A stretch of 15,101 nt of DNA, from assembly GCA_020720525.1 (NCBI GenBank), contig DYON01000035.1, positions 1 through 15,101 on the forward strand, given 5' to 3'. Under the pieces are notes generated by a model that searched no databases, was not told the DNA's origin, and saw only the letters and a list, made by a program, of their open reading frames with translations. Positions within the stretch are counted from its first letter, which is position 1. Every line of letters starts with the position of its first letter. The translations under genes were made by a program, and so were the position numbers. Of this stretch, positions 6,455-14,978 are shown piece after piece. Source of the stretch: Acetofilamentum sp. GTDB taxonomy: Bacteria > Bacteroidota > Bacteroidia > Bacteroidales > DTU049.

Positions 6455-7840
6455 ATGCTTCGAAAATCGCCCATATTGTTTCTCTTGGCTTTTTATGTGG
6501 TTGCTGCAACGCTAACCATTGCTTTTTTTAACGGTACTGGCGACGGTGGCGATAGTGTGATGCACTATATTTTTGCATTCGAAGCTCCTTCGCATCCCGA
6601 ATTGTATTTTCACCATTGGGCTAAGCCTGTGTTTGTGCTATTGGCAAGTCCTTTTGCGCAATTTGGTTTCGTTGGAATCAAGGTTTTCAACGCAATAGTT
6701 GTTCTTTTGACCATTTGGTTTTCTTGGCGAACAGCTGAATTGCTAAAACTGAAAAACACCATTGTTGTTGCTATAATACTTGTTTTCACACCACTTTATT
6801 ATATTCTTACTTTTTCGGGACTTACCGAACCACTTTTTGCCCTTTTTGTAAGTTTGATGTTATTTTTTACCCTGCGCAAAAACATCGTTGTTGCAGCTCT
6901 AATCGTTTCGTTTCTGCCGCTGGTGCGCTCCGAAGGACTTATTGTTCTTGGGGTATATGGATTGTATTTGCTTTGGGAGAAAAAATGGAAAGCTATGCCA
7001 GTTCTATTGGTGGGGCATATTGTTTATTCTTTTGCGGGTTGGTTTGTTTATCGCGATTTGCTTTGGGTATTTACACAAATTCCCTACGCTCACCTAAGCA
7101 GCCCTTATGGAAGTGGTGGATTGTTGCATTTTGTCAATAAAATGTTCTATGTAGTTGGACTGCCAATTTATTTGCTTTTTATCGTTGGTATGTTCACCAT
7201 TTTTTGGCAATTTCTACGGAAAAAATCGACATCGGAAGTGTTTATTTTGGTTTTTCTTGGGTTTTTGGCTTTTTTTGTTGCTCATACTTTGTTTTTCTAC
7301 TTAGGGATTTTTCATTCAATGGGCTTGATGCGGGTTTTGCTTAGTGTGATGCCATTCATTGCTATTGCAGCTATTATTGGGTTCAATTTGCTCGAACATA
7401 TTAAGCTGCTCTGGTTGCGAAAATCAATTCAAATTGCGATGGTTGTTCTCATTGTTGTATTTCCGTTTACCAAAAATCCGGCAGCCATTCGATGGGAAAA
7501 AGACATGAAATTATCGAACAATCAAAAAGCTGCAACGCTAATAGCAAAAACTGTATTGGAAATTCAATCGGACACAAACGCCTACTTGTTTTCCGACCCA
7601 TACACTTGTTTGCTTCTCCAAGTCGATTATTTCGATACAGATAAACACCAAATGCTCGAAGCCGCCAGTTTTCAAGAACTCGAATCGGGCGATTTTCTCA
7701 TTTGGGAGCATTTGTTTGCCAATTTTGAAAGCGGTATTTCCGCTGAATATCTTGCCAATTTTCCAGGGCTTGAAAAGTTGCAAGAAGTGAAAGATGAAAA
7801 ATCGGGCAAAGTTTTGTTTTTGCTGTATCGAAAATTTTAG
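6455..7840 (+). CDS. Multi-pass membrane protein, GT-C glycosyltransferase-like
   Basis: This 461-residue protein has roughly 10-12 hydrophobic segments (for example about 6-25, 57-75, 78-95, 103-139, 144-174, 180-198, 232-252, 262-283, 290-310 and 322-338). A soluble C-terminal part of about 120 residues follows. After the first membrane segment a loop carries an acidic pair (D30, D33 in GDGGDSVMHY), and a GLTEPLFALF motif follows at 122-131. Both fit GT-C enzymes, which transfer a sugar from a polyprenyl-phosphate donor on the outer face of the membrane. Donor and acceptor cannot be told. I chose the ATG at 6455 because it gives a short, positively charged N-terminus before the first segment. 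The frame is open 21 codons further upstream without homology-like sequence. It stands alone between two terminators. Confidence 0.75.
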   Translation: MLRKSPILFLLAFYVVAATLTIAFFNGTGDGGDSVMHYIFAFEAPSHPELYFHHWAKPVFVLLASPFAQFGFVGIKVFNAIVVLLTIWFSWRTAELLKLKNTIVVAIILVFTPLYYILTFSGLTEPLFALFVSLMLFFTLRKNIVVAALIVSFLPLVRSEGLIVLGVYGLYLLWEKKWKAMPVLLVGHIVYSFAGWFVYRDLLWVFTQIPYAHLSSPYGSGGLLHFVNKMFYVVGLPIYLLFIVGMFTIFWQFLRKKSTSEVFILVFLGFLAFFVAHTLFFYLGIFHSMGLMRVLLSVMPFIAIAAIIGFNLLEHIKLLWLRKSIQIAMVVLIVVFPFTKNPAAIRWEKDMKLSNNQKAATLIAKTVLEIQSDTNAYLFSDPYTCLLLQVDYFDTDKHQMLEAASFQELESGDFLIWEHLFANFESGISAEYLANFPGLEKLQEVKDEKSGKVLFLLYRKF

Positions 7841-7924
7841 TTTTGCTGATTAGCACGTTCAATCTTACAAGACAACCTACATAGCAGCCTCCAACCCAAT
7901 TCCATTCCACCATCCCAATATTCC

Positions 7925-7946
7925 AAAAAGCCGCTTCAATGAGCGG
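7925..7946 (-). terminator. Putative terminator of the uvrA-AAA operon
   Basis: CCGCT (7931-7935) and AGCGG (7942-7946) form a 5-bp GC-rich stem with a 6-nt loop. On the minus strand it is followed after one C by five T residues (complement of 7925-7929). It lies about 30 nt past the stop of the AAA+ gene. The stem is short, so strength is uncertain. Confidence 0.6.
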
Positions 7947-7976
7947 TCGCAAAAACATCCAAGGTTTAGCTATTCA

Positions 7977-10598
7977 TTACACTCCAGATCTTCTGAATCC
8001 CAAAGTTGCTGAATTGCTGGTTCCGGCTGGAACAACAATGTCGGAAAAATCGCTTTGGATGATGGTTGCAATCATTTGCGGTGTGCGTTGGTTGCTTTCC
8101 ATCGAGGCCATTCGCAGATTTTGCTTTCGAATAACCGACACGCTTAGTTTTCTTATTTCGCGTGCATTGCCAAAATATTCGTCGCTATTTTTGAGCATGG
8201 CTGCAATAATCGACAGCAGATATGCTTCGGCTTCGGTGTCCATCAGCAGACTTTCGGCTGCAAACATCAGTTTAGCAATACTGAGTAGTTCGGTATCGGT
8301 GTAATCGGGAAAATTCATGCTCCTATCGAAGCGCGATTTCAGCCCTGGATTCGAACGCAAAAATTTTTCCATCGGAGCAGGATAGCCAGCTGCAATAATG
8401 GCAAATTGTCCACGGTGGTCTTCCATTTCTTTTAGAAGCACTTCTATTGCTTCGTTTCCAAAATCTTTTCCTTCCGAATTGTCGGAAAGTGCATACGCTT
8501 CATCAATAAACAGCACTCCACCCATGGCACTGTTTACTACATCTTGAGTTTTGAGAGCTGTTTGTCCAACGTAGCCCGCCACGAGTTCGGAACGATCTAC
8601 CTCGACAACATGACCGCGTTCGAGCAAACCCAGAGCTTTATAAACCTGACCCATGATGCGTGCCACCGTGGTTTTTCCTGTTCCCGGATTTCCTGTGAAA
8701 ATGGTGTGCATCGAGAACTTGCTGGTAACATCTTTGCCCAAATCGTTGTAGTAGCGAACCAATTTCACCAACTCTGTTACATCGGTTTTTATCGTATCGA
8801 GTCCAATTAGTTTATCTAAATCACGCAAAGCAATGGCTAACAATCCTTCATCGACCGACAAATTGAATCGTTTCTTTTCTTCGTTGGTTTCGAGCTCTCT
8901 AACGTCGGTGAGGCTAATTGTAGAGAGTACGTCGTCGTCGAGATCGCGCACATTGGGCATCCCCATCACTCTACGAGCCATATTCATTTTGGCTTCGTCG
9001 ATGAGCGAAATGGCCATTCGAGCATTGCCAAAGGTTTTGTCGCGATTTCTGTATTCCGAAACGATGATTTTTTCGAGTTCGGTTTCGGCTTCGGGCGAAA
9101 TAATGAGCTTTTTCTGTCCCGAGTAGAATTGCATAATTTGCATCAACTCTTCGGGCAAATAATCGTCGAAATGGAACGAATAATTCACACGACTCTTGAG
9201 CCCTGGGTTCGAAAATAAAAAGTCGTGCATTTCGGACGGATAGCCAGCAAACATAATGGCAATATCACCTTTTCCGTCCGACATTTCTTTGATGAGAATT
9301 TCAATCACTTCTATACCAAAGTCTTTCTCGGAATCTTTTCGATAGAGCGCATAAGCTTCGTCGATAAACAAAATTCCACCACGCGCTTCGTTTATTTTTT
9401 TCTTCACCAACGGAGCGGTTTGTCCAATAAATTCAGCTACCAATTCGGCACGTCCAACTTCGAGCACATGCCCGCGCGAGAGCAGACCCATGGCTTTGTA
9501 GATGCGACCTAGCATTTTTACGACTGTGGTTTTGCCGGTTCCCGGATTTCCGGTAAAAATGCTGTGCAAATTCATCTTGTCCGACTCCTGAAATCCTTTT
9601 TCTTGACGAATTTTCACAAAGTCGATGTAGTTGATATGCTCTCTTATTTGCTTTTTGATTGAATTAAGCCCAATAAGCGCATCGAGTTCTTTCAGCACAT
9701 CGTCAACATTTTCGATGGGAGTACTGCTGTTCTTGATGGTTCCGCCATTCATTGTTCCAGGCGCAAACACCTCTATTTCGCCTTCTTCGTTCGATTCGCC
9801 AAGACGAATGGGAATGGTTGCAATGAGTGTGTCCATAAACACAATCTCGACATAATACAGGTCTTTTCGGTAGGTATCGGCTGGGTTGTTGTTGCCCCAA
9901 CCCGAAGCAAAAGAGAGCGATTCGCCAGCAGGCTTATCGACCAAATTCAGCATCGAAGTGCTGCCTTTGAGTTGACGCGCCGCATCGAAAAAATTGAGAA
10001 ATATTTCGCATTGCCAAGGATCAGTGGTCTTGTTTTCGAAATTTAATTCCACCCAAACATAGCGAGTTTCGGGTTTGCAAAACGTTTTCAAATAGATTCT
10101 GTTTTTCACTTCAACATACTCCCAACCACCCTCGAACAAACGGGCCGATTGCAAGTTGAAATAAGGATTGTCGTCCGAAGTAACCAAGCCTGCTTCTGCT
10201 ACATAAAAATCGGACGATCCAATCATGGTTTTGCCAATCCAAGCTTCCCAAAAATAATTGCCAGCTTTCCAAAACGAGCCTTCTTTGTCGGCTCCCCAGC
10301 CCTGACGAACAAATACTTCGTTTTTTTCTTTTTTTACATCAATTTTTTCGTTGAGAATGCTTATTTCTTTGTTTTTTTTGCCGCCTTCGCGCAGAAAACA
10401 CTTCAACGTTACGGTTGTTTGCCAGTCTTCTTCGTCGAAAAGTTTGTTGTACAAACAAAGCTCGGCATACAAATAGGTGGTTTCCATGCGTTCGAAAACG
10501 CGACGGTATTTTTTGCTTTCGAGCAGCCACTCGGTACTGGCATACACTTTTAGCGATTTGAAGCGATATGGATCGCCGATTGACTCTATTTTTCCCAT
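7977..10598 (-). CDS. Tandem CbbX-like AAA+ ATPase with duplicated N-terminal domain
   Basis: An 873-residue protein with three parts. Residues 1-267 hold two copies of an unrecognised, probably beta-sandwich domain. Each has a Trp (W24/W159), an ET-Y---EL motif (39-47/177-185), a D-WQ or DPWQ motif (58-60/193-196) and a GWG turn (100-102/233-235). After a linker come two AAA+ modules of the CbbX/SpoVK type. Module 1 has GNPGTGKT (350-357), pore-loop FIG (390-392), Walker B GGILFIDE (407-414), Arg finger R470 and sensor GNAR (524-527). Module 2 has GNPGTGKT (636-643), YVG (676-678), GGVLFIDE (693-700), R756 and GNAR (810-813). Both look able to bind and hydrolyse ATP. CbbX-type enzymes are ring-shaped remodelers that pull on substrate proteins, so a remodeler with target recognition by the N-terminal pair is my inference. 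Its start overlaps the end of uvrA by 13 nt. Confidence 0.9.
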   Translation of the reverse strand: MGKIESIGDPYRFKSLKVYASTEWLLESKKYRRVFERMETTYLYAELCLYNKLFDEEDWQTTVTLKCFLREGGKKNKEISILNEKIDVKKEKNEVFVRQGWGADKEGSFWKAGNYFWEAWIGKTMIGSSDFYVAEAGLVTSDDNPYFNLQSARLFEGGWEYVEVKNRIYLKTFCKPETRYVWVELNFENKTTDPWQCEIFLNFFDAARQLKGSTSMLNLVDKPAGESLSFASGWGNNNPADTYRKDLYYVEIVFMDTLIATIPIRLGESNEEGEIEVFAPGTMNGGTIKNSSTPIENVDDVLKELDALIGLNSIKKQIREHINYIDFVKIRQEKGFQESDKMNLHSIFTGNPGTGKTTVVKMLGRIYKAMGLLSRGHVLEVGRAELVAEFIGQTAPLVKKKINEARGGILFIDEAYALYRKDSEKDFGIEVIEILIKEMSDGKGDIAIMFAGYPSEMHDFLFSNPGLKSRVNYSFHFDDYLPEELMQIMQFYSGQKKLIISPEAETELEKIIVSEYRNRDKTFGNARMAISLIDEAKMNMARRVMGMPNVRDLDDDVLSTISLTDVRELETNEEKKRFNLSVDEGLLAIALRDLDKLIGLDTIKTDVTELVKLVRYYNDLGKDVTSKFSMHTIFTGNPGTGKTTVARIMGQVYKALGLLERGHVVEVDRSELVAGYVGQTALKTQDVVNSAMGGVLFIDEAYALSDNSEGKDFGNEAIEVLLKEMEDHRGQFAIIAAGYPAPMEKFLRSNPGLKSRFDRSMNFPDYTDTELLSIAKLMFAAESLLMDTEAEAYLLSIIAAMLKNSDEYFGNAREIRKLSVSVIRKQNLRMASMESNQRTPQMIATIIQSDFSDIVVPAGTSNSATLGFRRSGV

Positions 10599-13414
10599 GA
10601 TTTTATTTTATTTGTCAATACTGAAGCTGTGGCCGATTGGGTTGCTTTTTCAATACCGTGCAATGGTCCTTGATACATGATTTTTCCTCCACGATTTCCG
10701 CCGTGTGGACCCAAATCGATGATATAATCGGCACATTTTACCAATTCCATATTGTGTTCTACTAGCACAACGGTGTGTCCTGCGTTTATCAAACGGGTGA
10801 TGGATTGGAAAAAATAGTTGATATCGTGATAATGCAAGCCTGTTGTGGGTTCGTCGAAAATAAATAGAATCGATTCGCCAGGCATTGCTTTCGATAGAAA
10901 CGAAGCCAGTTTGATGCGTTGTGCTTCGCCGCCCGATAGCGACGAACTCGATTGCCCGAGTTGAAGATAGCCCAACCCAACATCGGCCAACGGTTGTAAG
11001 CGATCCACGATTCGTTTGCATTGCGAGCCAAGTTTTCCTTCGTGGCTGATTTTGAAAAATGAGATAGCTTCGTCAACCGTGAGATTGAGAATGTCGGCAA
11101 TATGCTTTTCTTGAAACAAAATGTCGAGAACATCGCTTTTGAAACGCTTGCCACCGCATTCTTCGCAAACCAGATGAACATCGGCCATAAATTGCATTTC
11201 GACAGTGATAGAGCCCTCCCCTTCGCAAACGTCGCAGCGACCACCTTCCACATTGAAGGAGAAAAATCCAGGTTTGTAACCTCGTTGCTTAGCCAATGGC
11301 AAGCTGCTAAAAAGATCTCTGATTTCGTCGAATGCTTTGAGATATGTGGCCGGATTTGAACGCGACGAGCGGCCAATGGGGTTTTGATCGACCATTTCGA
11401 CACCAGTGAGCAAATTCAGGTCGCCCGATAGTTCTTTGAAGTCGCCATACTGTTCGTTGAAGACGCCAAAATGGCGTCGCAAAGCCGGATACAAGACTTG
11501 CCGTACCAACGACGATTTTCCACTTCCGCTTACGCCAGTTACAGCTGTAATAAGATTCAATGGAAAATTGACATCAATTTTCTGAAGATTATTCTGAGTA
11601 ATACCTTTCAATTCGATGAAATAGCGCGGTTTTCGCGGATTCAGGTTGGGCGGAACCATTTCTTCGCCACGGAAAAACCTAGCGGTATGGCTTTCTTTAT
11701 TCACCATAAGTTCGTCCATATTGCCCTGAAAAACAACATGTCCGCCATTTCGTCCTGCACCTGGGCCCATATCGATGATATAATCCGATTCGCGAATAAT
11801 ATCTTCGTCGTGTTCAACCACAATTACCGTGTTGCCAATGTCGCGCAGATTTTTTAGTACTTTAATCAAGCGTTCGGTATCGACTGGATGCAGCCCAATG
11901 CTGGGTTCGTCGAGAATGTACATCGAGCCAACCAAGCTGCTCCCAAGAGCACGTGCAAGATTGATGCGCTGGGTTTCGCCGCCTGATAAAGAATTCGACA
12001 GACGATTGAGCGATAAATATTCCAAACCTGTGTCGCTTAAAAAATCGAGTCGCGACCGTATTTCACGCAAAATATGATGCGCCACTTTTGCTTCGTATTC
12101 CGAAAGAGTCAAACTGCTAAATACTTCGCATAGTTCGCGAATGGGCATCAGCACCATATCGGTAATTGAATAGCCGTTTATTTTCACAAACGAGGCATCT
12201 ATCCTCAATCGCGAACCACGGCATTCGGGGCAAATAGTGCGACCTTTGTATCGCGACAGCATCACGCGGTATTGAATTTTGTAGGTGCTGTCTTCGAGCA
12301 TTTTGAAAAAATCGTTTAGCCCGTGAAATTTACTATTTCCATTCCACACAAGTTTTTGTTGCTCTTCGGTTAGTTCCTCGAAGGGTTTGTGGATGGGAAA
12401 ATCGAATTCCCAAGCCACATCGAGAAAATCTTTGAGCCACTCGCCCATTTTTTCGCCTTTCCATGGCGCAATGGCACCTTCGTAAACCGAAAGTGTTTTG
12501 TCGGGAATCACCAAATTGGGGTCTATTCCTATAATAGAACCAAATCCTTCGCATTTTAGGCAAGCACCATACGGATTGTTGAACGAAAACAAATTTACAG
12601 ATGGCTCTTCGAAGTTGATTCCGTCTTCTTCGAAACGCCGCGAAAAATATTCGTGATGCTTATTTTCTTCACTGTAAATCGAGCAAATATCGTCGCCCTC
12701 GGCAAATGCAGTTTCGATGCTGCCAGCCAATCGTTGCGAAGTTTCGTCTTCGTTGGCAACAGTCACCATTCTGTCAATCAGCAAAAAGAGCTTTTCGTCG
12801 GTTTTCTTTGCTTTTTTATTTTTCGGAAGCTGCTCAATCCATTCTTCGATGCTGCGAATTTCGCCATCCGAAACAATTCGCGAATAGCCTTGTTGCAGAC
12901 TTATTGCAAGCGATTCGACCAATGTGCGTTCGTTGCGAATGATATAGGGCGCAAGCACATACACACGGCTTCCAACAGGCAGCGAAGCTACATAGTTGAT
13001 TACATCTTTCACCTGATGACGCTTTACTTCTTTGCCGCTTATCGGCGAAAAAGTGCTACCTGCTCGCGCAAAGAAAAGCTTCATGTAGTCGTAAATCTCG
13101 GTTACCGTACCAACCGTAGAACGCGGATTGCGTGTAGAAGTTTTTTGTTCAATGGCTATAGCTGGAGCAATGCCTTCAATAATATCGACATCGGGTTTCA
13201 GCATACGACCAAGAAATTGTCGAGCATAGGCACTCAGACTTTCAACGTAGCGGCGTTGACCTTCGGCAAACAAGGTGTCGAAAGCAAGCGAGCTTTTGCC
13301 CGAGCCCGAAAGCCCTGTAATGCAGGTGAGTTTGCCAGCTGGAATTTCGACAGTGACATTTTGCAGGTTGTTTACCCGTGCCCCTTTGATAATGATTTTG
13401 CGTGATTTTTTCAT
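10586..13414 (-). CDS. uvrA: Excinuclease ABC subunit A (UvrA)
   Basis: UvrA is the damage-scanning ATPase of nucleotide excision repair and loads UvrB onto DNA lesions. The 942-residue protein has two ABC cassettes. Walker A motifs are GLSGSGKSS (34-42) and GVSGSGKSS (627-635), and signature motifs LSGGE lie at 476-480 and 826-830. Both are followed by DEP Walker B strands and EHD/EHN switch regions. The C-terminal zinc module is intact (C727, C730, C750, C753), and a CPEC pair lies at 395-398. The first zinc module keeps only one Cys pair (C285, C288). The frame is open 49 codons upstream, but I start it at the ATG at 13412-13414 because IIIKGAR directly after it matches the usual UvrA N-terminus and a promoter lies just before it. 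The downstream AAA+ gene overlaps its last 13 nt. Confidence 0.97.
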   Translation of the reverse strand: MKKSRKIIIKGARVNNLQNVTVEIPAGKLTCITGLSGSGKSSLAFDTLFAEGQRRYVESLSAYARQFLGRMLKPDVDIIEGIAPAIAIEQKTSTRNPRSTVGTVTEIYDYMKLFFARAGSTFSPISGKEVKRHQVKDVINYVASLPVGSRVYVLAPYIIRNERTLVESLAISLQQGYSRIVSDGEIRSIEEWIEQLPKNKKAKKTDEKLFLLIDRMVTVANEDETSQRLAGSIETAFAEGDDICSIYSEENKHHEYFSRRFEEDGINFEEPSVNLFSFNNPYGACLKCEGFGSIIGIDPNLVIPDKTLSVYEGAIAPWKGEKMGEWLKDFLDVAWEFDFPIHKPFEELTEEQQKLVWNGNSKFHGLNDFFKMLEDSTYKIQYRVMLSRYKGRTICPECRGSRLRIDASFVKINGYSITDMVLMPIRELCEVFSSLTLSEYEAKVAHHILREIRSRLDFLSDTGLEYLSLNRLSNSLSGGETQRINLARALGSSLVGSMYILDEPSIGLHPVDTERLIKVLKNLRDIGNTVIVVEHDEDIIRESDYIIDMGPGAGRNGGHVVFQGNMDELMVNKESHTARFFRGEEMVPPNLNPRKPRYFIELKGITQNNLQKIDVNFPLNLITAVTGVSGSGKSSLVRQVLYPALRRHFGVFNEQYGDFKELSGDLNLLTGVEMVDQNPIGRSSRSNPATYLKAFDEIRDLFSSLPLAKQRGYKPGFFSFNVEGGRCDVCEGEGSITVEMQFMADVHLVCEECGGKRFKSDVLDILFQEKHIADILNLTVDEAISFFKISHEGKLGSQCKRIVDRLQPLADVGLGYLQLGQSSSSLSGGEAQRIKLASFLSKAMPGESILFIFDEPTTGLHYHDINYFFQSITRLINAGHTVVLVEHNMELVKCADYIIDLGPHGGNRGGKIMYQGPLHGIEKATQSATASVLTNKIKSWEK

Positions 13415-13421
13415 CGAAAGG

Positions 13422-13454
13422 CAAAGATAATAATATTGCAGACGTTGAATGCAA
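13422..13454 (-). promoter_or_regulatory. Putative uvrA promoter
   Basis: On the minus strand, TTG (complement of 13452-13454) precedes TATCTTTG (complement of 13422-13429) by 22 nt. The downstream element matches the consensus exactly. The spacer is at the long end. It lies only 7 nt before the uvrA ATG. Confidence 0.6.
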
Positions 13455-13495
13455 GTCTTGAAAACTTCATGTGTTTTGTCTTCGCTACAACCAAC

Positions 13496-13546
13496 CGGCA
13501 ATGCTTTCAGATTCTTCGCTTTTCTGCGGATGCTGAAAGATTGCCG
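13496..13546. repeat. REP-like inverted repeat between uvrA and pepP
   Basis: CGGCAATGCTTTCAG (13496-13510) and CTGAAAGATTGCCG (13533-13546) pair through 14 bp with a single bulge across a 22-nt loop. A second, competing stem is possible (GATGCT 13529-13534 with AGCATC 13548-13553). A small CCGA-AGCA-TCGG dyad lies at its right edge. It sits between the two divergent promoters. Confidence 0.65.
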
Positions 13547-13565
13547 AAGCATCGGGAGCAAAAAA

Positions 13566-13594
13566 TTGTCAATGAAACAAAATTCTTATTTTTA
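13566..13594 (+). promoter_or_regulatory. Putative pepP promoter
   Basis: TTG at 13566-13568, an 18-nt spacer and TATTTTTA at 13587-13594 match the Bacteroidota consensus except for the final G. The expected start near 13598 leaves a leader of about 11 nt before the ATG at 13609. Confidence 0.55.
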
Positions 13595-13608
13595 CAAAAA
13601 AATCAACC

Positions 13609-14898
13609 ATGCGTTACAAACCAATGTCGCCCGAATTTTTCAAACGAAACCGCAAACGATTGATTGAAAAACTGCTGCCCGATGGCTTGGTGGTTTTGGC
13701 AGGCAACGAGCCCATGCCTTGGAGCGGCGATCAGGATTATTTGTTCCGACAAAATTCCGATTTTTATTATCTCACTGGCATCGACGAAGAAAACGCCATG
13801 CTATGTCTTTGCCCGCATCATCCCGATCCAGCATTGCGCGAAGTTCTTTTTGTAAAACATGCCGATCCCACCATGGTAATTTGGTATGGCAAACGACTTA
13901 GTCGCGAAGAAGCATCGGAGCTTTCGGGCATTAAAACGGTGAAATGGACTTCCGATTTTCATTCGGTTCTGCGCGATATGGCTATGCAATCGCGAACCAT
14001 TTACATGGGCTTGAACGAATACTTAAAATATTCGACTCCTATAGCCGATAGCAACCGCCGCTTGGTGAATGAACTAAAAGAGCTGTTTCCACTTCACCAA
14101 TTCGAGCGCATTGCTCCTGCTATCACCGAGCTTCGATTGACCAAATCGGTCGAAGAAATTGAAATGATTTCGAAAAGCATCGATATTACCCACGAAGCAT
14201 TTTTGCGCGTGCTGCAAACCACAAAACCCAGCATGATGGAATACGAAATAGAAGCCGAAATCACCTGCGAATTTATGCGCCATGGTGCTTCGGGACATGC
14301 CTACAGCCCAATTGTTGCCGGTGGCGAAAATGCATGCGTATTGCATTACATCACCAACGATTCCAACCTACGCGATGGCGATTTGCTGCTGCTCGATTTT
14401 GGCGCTGTGTATGGAAATTATGCCGCCGATTGCTCCCGAACTATTCCAGTAAATGGAAAATATTCTGCTCGACAAAAACAATGCTACAATGCGGTACTCG
14501 ACGTATTCAAACAAGCCAAAACATTGCTGGTGCCAGGAGCTTCTATCGAAAAAACAAACAAACAAATTGCATTGCTTCTCGAACAAAAAATGATAGAACT
14601 GGGACTTTTTACTGCCGAAGATGTGAAAAATCAAACCCTTGGCGCTTCTCCTCTCTATTTCCGCTATTATATGCACGGAGCTTCACATTTTATGGGACTC
14701 GATGTGCACGATGTTGGACTTAAAACCACAACATTGCACAAAGGCATGATTCTTACTTGCGAGCCAGGGTTGTACATCAAAGAAGAAGGCATTGGCATTC
14801 GCATCGAAAACGATATTTTGGTTGACGATATTCCAATCGATTTGATGAAAGATTTTCCGATTGAAGCCGATGATATTGAAGCTTTGATGAAAAAGTGA
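13609..14898 (+). CDS. pepP: Xaa-Pro aminopeptidase (M24B, aminopeptidase P)
   Basis: This enzyme removes the first residue of peptides whose second residue is proline, using two metal ions (usually Mn). The 429-residue protein has the N-terminal creatinase-like domain (about 1-170; GDQDYLFRQNSDFYYLTG at 40-57 is characteristic) and the C-terminal pita-bread catalytic domain. The five expected metal ligands are all present: D263, D274, H360, E385 and E400, in LLDFG, AADCSRT, GASHFMGLDVHDVG, TCEPGLYI and IRIEND. The supporting His residues H246 and H367 are also in place. There is no signal peptide, so it is probably cytoplasmic. The ATG at 13609 gives a normal family start. It diverges from uvrA across a 194-nt spacer and appears to be transcribed alone. 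No clear terminator follows. Confidence 0.95.
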   Translation: MRYKPMSPEFFKRNRKRLIEKLLPDGLVVLAGNEPMPWSGDQDYLFRQNSDFYYLTGIDEENAMLCLCPHHPDPALREVLFVKHADPTMVIWYGKRLSREEASELSGIKTVKWTSDFHSVLRDMAMQSRTIYMGLNEYLKYSTPIADSNRRLVNELKELFPLHQFERIAPAITELRLTKSVEEIEMISKSIDITHEAFLRVLQTTKPSMMEYEIEAEITCEFMRHGASGHAYSPIVAGGENACVLHYITNDSNLRDGDLLLLDFGAVYGNYAADCSRTIPVNGKYSARQKQCYNAVLDVFKQAKTLLVPGASIEKTNKQIALLLEQKMIELGLFTAEDVKNQTLGASPLYFRYYMHGASHFMGLDVHDVGLKTTTLHKGMILTCEPGLYIKEEGIGIRIENDILVDDIPIDLMKDFPIEADDIEALMKK

Positions 14899-14978
14899 TT
14901 TTTTTTGATTGGGAATATGGTTCCCCATAGTAATTTACTCAAGTTTCGCACCTCAAAAATGTTGATAAATAGTGCGTT

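Noticed and set aside
7939..8304. A 121-codon plus-strand frame at the end of the AAA+ gene
   Set aside because: It is antisense to the C-terminal AAA module, whose GNAR and Arg-finger motifs are intact.
12653..13405. A 250-codon plus-strand frame opposite uvrA
   Set aside because: It is antisense to a fully conserved uvrA region, and its product is Phe/Arg/Asn-rich without domain features.
13415..13561. A 49-residue N-terminal extension of UvrA
   Set aside because: It has no UvrA-like sequence and lies upstream of the likely promoter. The normal N-terminus starts at 13414.
14911..14925. GGGAA/TTCCC hairpin after pepP as a terminator
   Set aside because: The T-run lies before the hairpin and none follows it on either strand, so it does not fit an intrinsic terminator.
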